A stretch of DNA of 64,000 bases from Terriglobia bacterium (lineage in GTDB: Bacteria; Acidobacteriota; Terriglobia; Terriglobales; Acidobacteriaceae), in the NCBI GenBank assembly GCA_021324365.1, contig JAJPJE010000048.1, forward strand, positions 1 to 64,000. Direction: 5' to 3'. Made by a program: the position numbers and the translations under genes. The notes beneath the pieces were generated by a model. That model searched no databases and was not told where the DNA came from. It worked only from the letters and a program-made list of their open reading frames with translations. This document shows, piece after piece, positions 28,965 to 36,925 of the stretch (its first letter is position 1; each line of letters begins with the position of its first letter).

Positions 28965-29585
28965 CTACGGGACCACAATCGTGTCACCGGGCTTGAGAAC
29001 GATGTTCTGATTCGTATTTTTGCCTTTGATGACATCTTTGTAGTTAAACGCAAGCTTGCTCTGCGTGCCATTTTCAGTTCGCAACATGTAGATCTTTGTT
29101 GTCTTTGCATAAGGGCTAGGTCCGCCCGCGCTCGTCAATGCCTGGAGAATTGTCATGTTCGGAACGAGCGGAAATGCACCGGGCCGGGAAACTTCACCGA
29201 TGATATACACGCGGCGGCTGTTGACGGCCGTGACTGTCACAGTCACCTGAGGTTCCGTAAGGAACTGCTTCAGCTTTTCTGTGATCTGAGACCTCAGCTG
29301 CATGGGTGTCAGGCCGGCAGCTTGGATATCGTTTAGTAACGGTAGTGAAACCTTTCCATCAGGACGGACAGGAACCGACGCAGATACTTCCGGCTCCTTC
29401 CAAACATTTATGTTCAGTACGTCTTCCGGTCCGATAACGTAAGTTTCGTCGTTGACAGAGCTCGAAGCCGCCTCCGGCTTTTGCGGAGTCTGCCCCTTAT
29501 CTTCTGATACCGCAGTACTGGACAATGCCAGGCATAGCGCTATGAGTACCGAACTAGTTATTTTGCAAAATGTTGATGACTTCAC
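28965..29585 (-). CDS. Polysaccharide export protein (Wza/OPX type)
   Basis: I choose the GTG at 29585: it overlaps the stop of the upstream regulator as GTGA, has AGGAGG just before it, and puts a signal peptide (SSVLIALCLALSSTAVS) at the N-terminus; a longer frame to 29693 would lack a signal. 206 residues. Poly-export domain (DETYVIGPEDVLNINVWKEPEVS, VRPDGKVSLPLLNDIQAAGLT) and one SLBB domain (RRVYIIGEVSRPGAFPL), ending LKPGDTIVVP. It has no lipobox Cys and lacks the C-terminal helix of Wza, as in short OPX proteins that need a partner barrel, here likely the neighbour at 27591. Confidence 0.92.
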   Translation of the reverse strand: MKSSTFCKITSSVLIALCLALSSTAVSEDKGQTPQKPEAASSSVNDETYVIGPEDVLNINVWKEPEVSASVPVRPDGKVSLPLLNDIQAAGLTPMQLRSQITEKLKQFLTEPQVTVTVTAVNSRRVYIIGEVSRPGAFPLVPNMTILQALTSAGGPSPYAKTTKIYMLRTENGTQSKLAFNYKDVIKGKNTNQNIVLKPGDTIVVP

Positions 29586-30568
29586 GACTCCTCCTGCATT
29601 GTTTGCGTACCGTCCACTCCGATCTGCTTCATCTTGTACAGAAGGGCTTTGTAGCTGATACGTAACTCTTGCGCTGCGCGTTTCCGATTCCATTGTGTTT
29701 TCGTGAGGACCTTTAATATCAAATCCTTTTCTGCGGCACGAGATGCTGCACGCGAAACATCTTTCAGTGATAGTCTCTGCACTCTGCCGGACTTGGATCT
29801 GTTGGCCCGCTGCTTGGACTTCAGAGCCGCAAGCGCGACACGCTCATTGCCGATCGCCGCAATTGTTCTGGCTGCATCTTCCAACTCACGCAAATTGCCG
29901 GGCCAGCCGTACTCAGTCAGCGCCTGCATAGCGCCTTCACTTAGCAACTGCTTCTCGCGACTCAGCAAGATTGCGTATTTTGCGAGGAGGGTTTCCATTA
30001 ATGCCGGAATCTCCTCGCGCCGGTGTCGCAGCGGCGGGATACGGAGGCAAAGACTACTGACGCGACAATAAAGGTCTTCGCGGAAACGGCCGAATCGAAC
30101 GTCCTGGTCAAGATTATGATCAGACAAAAAGATCAAACGAGGACGCCTCGACGAGCAATCAGTCCCGTGAGGAGAAATAATCAGGTCTTGCAGTGCTGAC
30201 TGGCAGGAAGGGTCGAGGTCGGCGATTTCCCGGAGCACCAGGGTTTTTATTTCAGACGATGTTGGATCATCTTCCAGGATCTGATATTCCGGTGCCGCCA
30301 AGTAAACCAGTTCGGCAGCACTCAACTTTGCGCAATCCAGTTCGCTAAACTGCTCTGGTCGGCCACCAGACAACTGGTGAACACGACGTGCAAGTTCGCG
30401 CTTACCAACCCCAGGTTCGCCCAGAATCAAGAGTGGCAGATGCGTGTCTGCCACAACATCCAAAACGCGGCTTATCGCCTGCATCGCGACGCCCTGTTGC
30501 GGTAAAGGCTGCGCCAATTCCATCGGAAATTGGCCGTCGTTCGATGCTGCCATTGCGTTAGTAACCAT
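29582..30568 (-). CDS. Degenerate sigma-54-type AAA regulator with Fis helix, first gene of the EPS operon
   Basis: 328 residues. Walker A GEPGVGKR (50-57) is intact. The sigma-54 contact loop (GAFTGA) is absent: between SELDCAKLSAAEL and the Walker B region there is only APEYQILEDDPTSSEIK. Walker B reads LVLREIADL, with Arg113 where activators have the Mg-binding Asp. The arginine-finger region (GRFREDLYCRV) and the PPLRHRREEIPAL segment remain. The C-terminus carries a Fis-type helix-turn-helix (WNRKRAAQELRISYKALLYKMKQ) nearly the same as in the activators at 34969 and 37864. It can probably bind DNA but not remodel sigma-54 holoenzyme. A repressor, competitor or hetero-oligomer partner is possible. 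A strong -24/-12 promoter precedes it. Confidence 0.88.
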   Translation of the reverse strand: MVTNAMAASNDGQFPMELAQPLPQQGVAMQAISRVLDVVADTHLPLLILGEPGVGKRELARRVHQLSGGRPEQFSELDCAKLSAAELVYLAAPEYQILEDDPTSSEIKTLVLREIADLDPSCQSALQDLIISPHGTDCSSRRPRLIFLSDHNLDQDVRFGRFREDLYCRVSSLCLRIPPLRHRREEIPALMETLLAKYAILLSREKQLLSEGAMQALTEYGWPGNLRELEDAARTIAAIGNERVALAALKSKQRANRSKSGRVQRLSLKDVSRAASRAAEKDLILKVLTKTQWNRKRAAQELRISYKALLYKMKQIGVDGTQTMQEES

Positions 30569-30606
30569 TCACTAGTGTCCGTGATTTGCGAATACTGTCC
30601 GGTACT

Positions 30607-30623
30607 TGCAAGGAGCATGCCAA
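30607..30623 (-). promoter_or_regulatory. Sigma-54 promoter of the EPS operon
   Basis: The minus strand reads TTGGCATGCTCCTTGCA. It matches the -24/-12 consensus (YTGGCACGRNNNTTGCW) at all core positions except C to T after TGGCA; GG and GC are 12 nt apart. The predicted start near 30596 leaves ~28 nt to the ATG at 30568. No comparable match was found elsewhere in this intergenic region. Confidence 0.75.
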
Positions 30624-30685
30624 GCCTTGGCGGCAGAGCTGCGAACTTCCAACTGCTTGTGAGTCAGGCACTTCGGGTACAAACG

Positions 30686-30702
30686 CAGGCTCGACAAATG
30701 CA
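30686..30702 (+). promoter_or_regulatory. Weak candidate sigma-54 promoter toward the exosortase gene
   Basis: CAGGCTCGACAAATGCA keeps GGC, the C before the spacer and TGCA with the correct 12-nt spacing, but lacks the T before GG, the A of TGGCAC and the first T of TTGC. It would give a leader of about 250 nt to the exosortase start, which makes it doubtful. Confidence 0.25.
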
Positions 30703-30959
30703 ATTAAGGGGTGGAAGAAACCAAACAGAAGGACTGCCATGAGAAATGTTTTTCCCACGTCATGGCTTTGCGATCGAAATGCGATCTCTGTAAACTACTG
30801 ACTTGCAAGATGATTATGGCCACCCAATTCAGCACGAGACGTGTCCTATAAGCTGGACAAATAACATTGAGAGAGTGGTAAAGTTTTTCCCTTTTTTCAG
30901 GGCTGTATCAAATTCCAGCTTGCCCGGAACCTACTGAAATCTAAGCAGCTTGTTGTCTC

Positions 30960-31946
30960 ATGGGGATGGTAGTCGAATTGCACAATCCTCAAGTGCCAAA
31001 CGCTAGAGCCCTGCCTAGCCGAAAACCGATGGATTCAACGATACAAGCTACCGAGCAGAATACAGTTCGAGCTACTCGTCTCTCCCCCGACCGAGGATCG
31101 TTATCTTGGCAGTTGATCTCGCTTCTGGTGGCGACCGCAGTTCTATATCACTCAGTGTTGTTTCATTTGGCGGTCCAATGGTGGAGCGATCCAAACTTCT
31201 CCCATGGCGCATTCGTTCCGTTCTTCTCTGCTTTTCTCGTATGGCGCAAGCGCGAGCAGTTGCGTGACATTCCTCAGAATCCCTCGTGGTCTGGATTGAT
31301 CTTCCTGATCGCAGGACTGGCGATGCTTACACTGGGGACATTTGGGGCGGAACTGTTCCTTAGTCGCTTTTCGATACTGCTGGTTATTGCGGGAATCTGT
31401 ATTTATTGTGCTGGATGGAAACTGTTTCGCGCTGTGCTTTTCCCTTGGGCTTTGCTGGTCTTAATGATTCCAATTCCGGCAATCATCTTCAACCAAATCA
31501 CTTTTCCCCTTCAGATTTTATCTTCGAAACTCGCTAGCGCGCTTTTACCGCTTTGCAACGTTCCGGTTCTGCGGGAAGGCAATGTCATTAATCTACCTTC
31601 CATTCCTCTTGAAGTTGCCGAGGCGTGCAGTGGCATTCGCTCGCTTATGAGTCTCACGACAATGGCTATCATTTACGGCACACTTGCAGATAACAATGTT
31701 GTTCGGAAAATCCTTCTGGCATTAGCGGCAATACCGATTGCAGTTGCGGCAAATGCTTTTCGGATATTTGGTACTGGGCTTCTGGTTCAATACTGGGATC
31801 CTGACAAGGCGCTGGGATTCTTTCATGAGTTCTCCGGTTGGGTAATCTTCATCTTTTCTCTCATGCTTCTATTGTCGGCCCACAAACTGTTGATCGCGTT
31901 CTCGAGAAAGTCTCCGCAGGCGGTTGCGACGGGAGTGATCGCATGA
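30960..31946 (+). CDS. xrtA: Exosortase (EpsH/XrtA type)
   Basis: 328 residues, about eight membrane helices. The catalytic triad of the family is visible: Cys223 in EVAEACSGIRS, Arg268 in ANAFRIFG and His289 in GFFHEFSGW. The early WWSDPNFSHGAFVPFFSAFLVW segment and MIPIPAIIFNQITFPLQ are family landmarks. It is thought to act as a transpeptidase-like enzyme cleaving at the PEP motif of PEP-CTERM proteins at the inner membrane. The start is uncertain: ATGs at 30960, 30966 and 31029 all fit, and none has a strong ribosome site. It overlaps EpsI by 4 bp. One candidate substrate is encoded at 39494. Confidence 0.95.
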   Translation: MGMVVELHNPQVPNARALPSRKPMDSTIQATEQNTVRATRLSPDRGSLSWQLISLLVATAVLYHSVLFHLAVQWWSDPNFSHGAFVPFFSAFLVWRKREQLRDIPQNPSWSGLIFLIAGLAMLTLGTFGAELFLSRFSILLVIAGICIYCAGWKLFRAVLFPWALLVLMIPIPAIIFNQITFPLQILSSKLASALLPLCNVPVLREGNVINLPSIPLEVAEACSGIRSLMSLTTMAIIYGTLADNNVVRKILLALAAIPIAVAANAFRIFGTGLLVQYWDPDKALGFFHEFSGWVIFIFSLMLLLSAHKLLIAFSRKSPQAVATGVIA

Positions 31947-32599
31947 ACAGGACGAAGCCATTGATTCGTTTCTCGATTCCGATCCTGCTAATGTTAGGTG
32001 CGGGCGTTCTGATTCAAACTCGCGCCTCTCAGGAGAATCTCCCCAAATCTCAGCCACTATCCTTTTTCCCGCTTGAACTCGGAGTCTGGCGCGGACGAGA
32101 TATCCAGTTGCAGCAGAGTGTTCTTGACTTACTCGGTCCAGGGCAGTTTCTTTCTCGCATCTACGTAAATTCGAGTTCTGCTAATAGCCCCTACATAGAT
32201 TTATTCATCGGCTACTTCCCATCCCAAAAAACCGGGAACACTGCTCACAGTCCCAGGAATTGCCTCCCGGGTTCCGGTTGGTACTTCGCAGATATCCGCC
32301 GACAGGAGATATCGCTCGCTGGACGCACCCTTAGCGTGAACCGAGCCATCATCCAAAAAGGAACAGATCGGCAACTGATGTATTACTGGTACCAGTCTCA
32401 TGGAAGAACAGTAGCAAGTGAATACGCGGCAAAGTACTACCTGATCGCGGACGCGATTCGCCTTAACCGAACCGACGGATCGATCGTTCGTGTCATTACT
32501 CCGATTGAAAACACTGAAGAAGTGCGTACGGCTGATGCGCGAGCCACTCAATTTTTAGGCGGCGTTGTGCCCGAACTGCCGTATTTCATTCCTAATTGA
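31943..32599 (+). CDS. epsI: EpsI family protein
   Basis: 218 residues. The start at 31943 is chosen because its ATG overlaps the exosortase stop (ATGA). One N-terminal membrane helix (LIRFSIPILLMLGAGVLI) then a periplasmic domain with FPLELGVWRGRDI, LFIGYFPSQKTGNTAHSPRNCLPGSGW (conserved His and Cys) and LMYYWYQSHGRTVASEY. EpsI is the standard partner of exosortases and in some species is fused to them; a role in substrate processing is inferred. It is followed after 56 bp by the PrsT-type gene. Confidence 0.93.
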   Translation: MNRTKPLIRFSIPILLMLGAGVLIQTRASQENLPKSQPLSFFPLELGVWRGRDIQLQQSVLDLLGPGQFLSRIYVNSSSANSPYIDLFIGYFPSQKTGNTAHSPRNCLPGSGWYFADIRRQEISLAGRTLSVNRAIIQKGTDRQLMYYWYQSHGRTVASEYAAKYYLIADAIRLNRTDGSIVRVITPIENTEEVRTADARATQFLGGVVPELPYFIPN

Positions 32600-32655
32600 G
32601 CTTTGGTATTTGAGGTTGTTGACGAATAGGTTACCCAGATTCAGGAAGGGATAAT

Positions 32656-34932
32656 ATGAAATCGTGCCGCCACTTTTTTAGCGCCTTCGCGATCCTGCTG
32701 GTAATAGCTGTCACCGCAGGCTGCTCTAAGGATCCTAACGTCAAAAAACAGAAATATCTTGAGAGTGGCGAGAAGTACTTCGCAGCCCAAAAGTACCGTG
32801 AAGCGGTGATTCAGTTCTCAAATGCGATCCAAACCGATCCGAATTTCGCTGAGGCGCATTATCAGCTTGCGAGGGCATACTTAAGACTAGGAAACTGGAA
32901 GAACGGGTACGCGGAACTCTCACGTACGGTTGAGTTGCAACCGGACAACGTGAAGGCGCGATTGGATCTCGGCAACTTTCTTTTAGCAGCGCATCAGATT
33001 AACGATGCCGCCAACTCGTCCAACATCGCATTACAAAAAGATCCTGAAAATCCTGACGTGCTTGCCTTGGCGGCAAACGTCGAGGCAGCAAAACAAGATA
33101 ATGCCGCTGCAGTCGATTACATTCAAAAAGCAATCCAACTCGCGCCAAATCGTGATGATTTGTATGCGAATCGCGCGCTGTTTGAACTGCATTTAGGACG
33201 GAATGCCGATGCAGAGGCCAGCCTAAAGAAAGCCATCGAGGTCGCACCCAAATCTGCTCACAATTATGTAAATTTAGCTTCTTTTTATCAGCAGCAGAAG
33301 AACTTTGCTGCCGCACAACAGACGTTTCAGTCAGCTCTTCAGATTGATCCCAAGAACGTGCCTGCGATAATCGGCTTCACTAAGTTTTATCTTTCGCAGG
33401 GCAAGCGGTCTGAAGCCGAAAAGGTTGTACTCGATGGGAAGAGCGCTCTTGGCAACGATCCGAGTGGATATCGTCTGGCCGCTGATTTCTATCTCGGGAC
33501 TGGGGACTTCGGCAAAGCCACCGAACAATATGCCGCTTTATACCAGTTGCGGCCCAAAGATCTAGATGCCAAGAAGGCATACATCGAATTGTTGCTTCAG
33601 CAAGGAAGAGTGGACCAAGCACAGAAATTGACCGACGAAATCCTCAAAGACAACACCAAAGACAGCCTTGCGAATATCTATGAGGCGGACCTTGAGTTAA
33701 GAGCGGGAAAAACTGCGGATTCCATTACACGTCTCCAACGTGTCATTAAGGATGAACCTGACAATGCCAGGGCCCACTTCCTGCTCGGCGTTGCACTTGA
33801 CCGCAACGGTAACCTTGATCAAGCAGAAAAAGAGTGGAGAGAAGCCGTTCGCCTCAATCCGAACATGATCACCGGATATGAAGCGCTCGCTCGGCTAGCT
33901 CTCCGGACAGCGAACACGGATCTGTTAGCAACTTCCGCCGAACAAATCATCCGATTGCATCCACAAGACGCAAGTGGCTATCTCTTGCGAGCTGCTGCAG
34001 AGAGTAGCCAGAAACAAAGCGAGAGAGCCGACGCTGACATTCAAAAAGCAATCGCTCTCGCTCCTCAATCGAGCGCGGGGTACATAACTCTTGCGAAGCT
34101 CCGCCTCTCGCAGCGCAAGTTTTCGGATGCTCGTACCAATTTTCAACTTGCGCTTGATCGTGACCCATCTTCATCCGAAGCCGTTGCTGGAATCGCACAG
34201 CTCTACGTGGCACAAAAGCAGATTCCGCAGGCAATCCAGTTTCTGGAAGCGCAGATCGCGAAATCCCCGAACAATAGCGCCTTTCATTACATCCTCGGAG
34301 CTCTGCAACTTCAAGAACGCGACATCACGGCTGCCAGCTCTTCATTTCAAAAAGCCGTTGACATGGATAACAGTAATTTTCCTGCTCTGTTCCAACTCGG
34401 TCGATTAGATCTGGCGCAAGGTGACTTCGATAAAGCATCTCAGCAATGGAACACATGGGTGCAAAAAGACAGCAAGAACCCTACTCCGTACTGGCTGCTC
34501 GGACGCCTTGAGGATTCCAAAAACAATTGGCAACAAGCACAGGACTATTACCGAAAAGCTCTTCAACTGAAGTCTGATTTCGCGCCTGCCGCAAATGACT
34601 TGGCGTATTCTATGTTGCTTCACGGGGGAGATCCTGATGTCGCACTCTCTCTTGCGCAGGCGGCGCGAAGAGCATTGCCGGACTCTCCAAACTCCGCTGA
34701 CACTCTGGCACTGGCGTACATGCAAAAAAAGGTATACGCAAGTGCGGTGGATCTATTGCAGGACGCCATTAAGAAATCCCCTGCAAATGCAACTTACGAA
34801 TATCATTTGGGACTTGCGTACCAACAAATCGGAAATTCAGTCGAAGCCCGGAAGCACCTCACGAAAGCGCTAACCGTGGATCCGAAGTTCCCGCAAGCGG
34901 CCGACGCAAGAAAGACCCTGCAGCAACTCTGA
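32656..34932 (+). CDS. prsT: PrsT-type TPR lipoprotein of the PEP-CTERM system
   Basis: 758 residues. Signal with lipobox-like VTAGC (Cys23), then about 20 tetratricopeptide repeats through the whole length (YFAAQKYREAVIQFSNAIQTDPNFAEAHYQLARAYLRLGNW; last unit AYQQIGNSVEARKHLTKALTVDPKFP). Length and layout match the TPR lipoprotein found with exosortase A. It is probably a periplasmic or outer-membrane scaffold for export or sorting. Ribosome site GGAAGGGAT precedes the ATG. The 3' end lies in a perfect 10-bp stem that acts as terminator. Confidence 0.92.
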   Translation: MKSCRHFFSAFAILLVIAVTAGCSKDPNVKKQKYLESGEKYFAAQKYREAVIQFSNAIQTDPNFAEAHYQLARAYLRLGNWKNGYAELSRTVELQPDNVKARLDLGNFLLAAHQINDAANSSNIALQKDPENPDVLALAANVEAAKQDNAAAVDYIQKAIQLAPNRDDLYANRALFELHLGRNADAEASLKKAIEVAPKSAHNYVNLASFYQQQKNFAAAQQTFQSALQIDPKNVPAIIGFTKFYLSQGKRSEAEKVVLDGKSALGNDPSGYRLAADFYLGTGDFGKATEQYAALYQLRPKDLDAKKAYIELLLQQGRVDQAQKLTDEILKDNTKDSLANIYEADLELRAGKTADSITRLQRVIKDEPDNARAHFLLGVALDRNGNLDQAEKEWREAVRLNPNMITGYEALARLALRTANTDLLATSAEQIIRLHPQDASGYLLRAAAESSQKQSERADADIQKAIALAPQSSAGYITLAKLRLSQRKFSDARTNFQLALDRDPSSSEAVAGIAQLYVAQKQIPQAIQFLEAQIAKSPNNSAFHYILGALQLQERDITAASSSFQKAVDMDNSNFPALFQLGRLDLAQGDFDKASQQWNTWVQKDSKNPTPYWLLGRLEDSKNNWQQAQDYYRKALQLKSDFAPAANDLAYSMLLHGGDPDVALSLAQAARRALPDSPNSADTLALAYMQKKVYASAVDLLQDAIKKSPANATYEYHLGLAYQQIGNSVEARKHLTKALTVDPKFPQAADARKTLQQL

Positions 34933-34943
34933 CAGGGTCTTTG
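34911..34943 (+). terminator. Terminator overlapping the prsT stop codon
   Basis: AAAGACCCTG (34911-34920) and CAGGGTCTTT (34933-34942) pair perfectly over 10 bp around a 12-nt loop that contains the TGA stop codon (34930-34932). The stem ends in TCTTT. It sits between convergent genes and could work in both directions. Confidence 0.65.
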
Positions 34944-34968
34944 TACCTTGAGATGGAATATAAGTAGA

Positions 34969-36021
34969 CTACTCCGAAGCTTCTAAATCGGAAGAAATCT
35001 GTTTGGAATGCGAACTGGGCAGGCCGGCTTCGCGAATTTTGTATAGCAATGCTCTATAACTGATGCCTAACGCTCGCGCTGCTTTCTTTCGATTCCAGTT
35101 ATTTGCTTCCAGCACACGCACGATTAACTTCCTCTCGAGCTCATGGACTGCTTGCCGAGTGATCTTCTTCAGAGAAACTGGGCCGTCCAACGGGAGTTCC
35201 AGATCGAGCGTGTCAGGACGTCTGGCGCTCATTTCGCCCAAGATCGCTTCCTCCGAGCCAAGAATCACGTAGCGGCGCATCAGGTTCTCGAGTTCGCGAA
35301 CATTGCCGGGCCAATGGTAACGCTGCATCTGCTGCAGCAGCGAAAGCGACAGCATAGGCGTATTACAGTTGTACTTGTCGTTATAGATTTCCAGGAAGTA
35401 TTCGACAAGAGAAGCGATATCCATCGTGCGTTCCCGCAACGGAGGAACATGCACGTTCACTACGTTAATTCGATAGAACAGATCTTGGCGGAACCGCCCG
35501 GTATCTACTTCTTTCTCCAACACCCGATTGGTGGCGCAGACGACTCTGGCTTCCACCTTCTTGTCGTCCTGCGCTCCGATTCGGCAAAACTGGCCATCCT
35601 GCAGCAACTGCAGCAGTTTGGATTGCAGCCCCATATCCATTTCGGAAATCTCATCAAGAAACAGAGTTCCCCGGTGCGCAAGCTCTACTCGTCCGGGCTT
35701 CGAACCGAGAGCGCCGGTAAAAGCACCCTTTTCATAACCAAATAGTTCGCTTTCGAGCAGTGTGCCCGGGATTGCCGGGCAGTTCACCTTTACGAAGGGG
35801 CCGGATTCCCACGGCGACAATCGATGAATTAGTCGCGCGATGATGTCTTTGCCGGTGCCACTTTCACCTTGGATGAGTACCGGTACGTTCGCGGCGGCAA
35901 TCTTCTCGATCCTCGTCCGGATCGCGATCATACGGTGGGAACGCCCGAATATCACAGCCTCGGGAGGCATACTGCCGTGATTGCGGGCTAAGGTCGTGTT
36001 TGTGGCCGGACTGGCTGCCAT
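34969..36021 (-). CDS. Sigma-54-dependent activator without receiver domain
   Basis: 350 residues. A short N-terminus (~25 residues) replaces any sensory domain. AAA domain: Walker A GESGTGKD (52-59), GAFTGA (99-104), Walker B FLDEISEMD (Asp123-Glu124), VVCATNRVLEKEV, GRFRQDLFYRINVVNVHVPPLRER. The C-terminal Fis-type helix is NNWNRKKAARALGISYRALLYKIREAG. It should be a constitutively active or partner-controlled enhancer-binding protein, similar to PspF in layout. It faces prsT and is followed upstream by PilZ and two-component genes. A weak sigma-54-like element lies in front of it. Confidence 0.92.
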   Translation of the reverse strand: MAASPATNTTLARNHGSMPPEAVIFGRSHRMIAIRTRIEKIAAANVPVLIQGESGTGKDIIARLIHRLSPWESGPFVKVNCPAIPGTLLESELFGYEKGAFTGALGSKPGRVELAHRGTLFLDEISEMDMGLQSKLLQLLQDGQFCRIGAQDDKKVEARVVCATNRVLEKEVDTGRFRQDLFYRINVVNVHVPPLRERTMDIASLVEYFLEIYNDKYNCNTPMLSLSLLQQMQRYHWPGNVRELENLMRRYVILGSEEAILGEMSARRPDTLDLELPLDGPVSLKKITRQAVHELERKLIVRVLEANNWNRKKAARALGISYRALLYKIREAGLPSSHSKQISSDLEASE

Positions 36022-36066
36022 TTGATTACCTGGAAAACGAGTTCAATTTCGGGCAGAGTTATTTAT

Positions 36067-36082
36067 TGCAGCTTATCAGCCA
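36067..36082 (-). promoter_or_regulatory. Weak candidate sigma-54 promoter of the receiver-less activator
   Basis: The minus strand reads TGGCTGATAAGCTGCA. GG and GC are 12 nt apart and TGGC and TGCA are kept, but three other consensus positions differ. The predicted start near 36055 leaves ~34 nt to the ATG. Confidence 0.3.
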
Positions 36083-36245
36083 TTCCCCGTTAATTCGCGT
36101 CGTTCCGAAAGGTAGCGCAATATTACTTGTACGGCGGACGGAACTCATTATTTCTCAGTGAGTTCGCAATCGAAGACTCCGGAACCAGCAGATTTCACCT
36201 TGTCACAGAGTGACTCGACAGCTTGCACGAAGGTAACATCATGGA

Positions 36246-36261
36246 GTGAAAACACTTTCAC
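36246..36261. promoter_or_regulatory. Perfect palindrome GTGAAA-ACAC-TTTCAC
   Basis: Isolated inverted repeat in the 283 bp stretch between the activator start and the PilZ gene end, about 165 bp upstream of the activator's predicted -24 element. That distance suits an enhancer or operator, but no second copy was found. The rest of the stretch shows no gene. Confidence 0.25.
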
Positions 36262-36304
36262 ACTTGAGAAAGAGTTGTTCACTTTGAGCGCTAAATTAAA
36301 GATG

Positions 36305-36649
36305 TCAGGCTTGAATAGGACGAGTGAAGCGAAGGCCCAATAGATGGTATCTCTCGCCGTGGGTGATCCGAACTAACTTCGCCTTCAGGCTTCGGACTGA
36401 TTGATTCGAGAATGCATCTGCAGGAAGCGGCGCGACCGGTATTTCTAACGACAACCCCGCCGACTTCGGCAGACTTCTCCGTGTTGCAAGGAGAATTCCT
36501 CCGGCGCTGATGTTCAGTGCAGTTGCGAACTCCAAGAACTCCTTGCCATTCTCGTCAACACCTCTAACGAAAACCGGAATGGATAAAGGAAGCCGCTGGT
36601 GTCTTCTGCGTTCCGCAACTTTCTTGGCCGCTGTAGACGCTGTAGACAT
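36305..36649 (-). CDS. PilZ domain protein, predicted c-di-GMP receptor
   Basis: 114 residues from the ATG at 36649, preceded by AGGGA; a longer frame has no such site. A single PilZ domain: ERRRHQRLPL holds the RxxxR motif and NISAGG the (D/N)xSxxG motif, so both c-di-GMP binding elements are present. LLGLRFTRP closes the barrel. No other domain is attached, so it probably acts through protein contact. Its place between two sigma-54 regulators suggests c-di-GMP input to polysaccharide control, which is inference. Confidence 0.85.
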   Translation of the reverse strand: MSTASTAAKKVAERRRHQRLPLSIPVFVRGVDENGKEFLEFATALNISAGGILLATRRSLPKSAGLSLEIPVAPLPADAFSNQSVRSLKAKLVRITHGERYHLLGLRFTRPIQA

Positions 36650-36823
36650 TGTCCCTACCTTGCCGGCGCACACTAATGACCAAAGTCTCTCGACGCGGAA
36701 TCCCACAGCAGAAAAAATTACTAAGCCGAATTCCTACTAACGTTTACGCAGAATTTGTAGGCTTGACAACCAGAAAAGCAAAATCGAACCTGGTTGGTAA
36801 ATTAAGCAATCTTTTGCGCCCTA

Positions 36824-36839
36824 TGGGAACTTCCTTGCA
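36824..36839 (+). promoter_or_regulatory. Candidate sigma-54 promoter of the kinase/regulator pair
   Basis: TGGGAACTTCCTTGCA on the plus strand keeps TGG, the A of -24 and a full TTGCA, with GG and GC 12 nt apart. The predicted start near 36850 gives a ~76 nt leader to the ATG at 36926. Confidence 0.5.
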
Positions 36840-36846
36840 ATTCGCC

Positions 36847-36875
36847 TTGACACACCTACTTACCTTTCATAACAT
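36847..36875 (+). promoter_or_regulatory. Sigma-70-like promoter of the kinase/regulator pair
   Basis: A perfect -35 TTGACA (36847-36852), a 17-nt spacer and TAACAT (36870-36875) as -10. It lies just downstream of the sigma-54 candidate, so the two could provide basal and induced expression. Confidence 0.5.
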
Positions 36876-36925
36876 TCACTTGCGAGTAAAGCTCCAGCAC
36901 TGAATTTGCTTCCTCCCCCCGGTTA

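Larger units (their letters stand above)
30569..30959. other. Divergent regulatory region between the EPS operon and the exosortase operon
   Basis: 391 bp without a gene. It contains the strong minus-strand sigma-54 element at 30607-30623 and a weaker plus-strand one at 30686-30702. The space between them and the two start codons could hold enhancer sites for the Fis-type regulators, but I could not define a repeated site by eye. Confidence 0.6.

Noticed and set aside
36158-36343. 61-codon plus-strand frame in the activator/PilZ gap
   Set aside because: Overlaps the PilZ gene end, Ser/Thr-rich without family features; more likely non-coding DNA with regulatory repeats.
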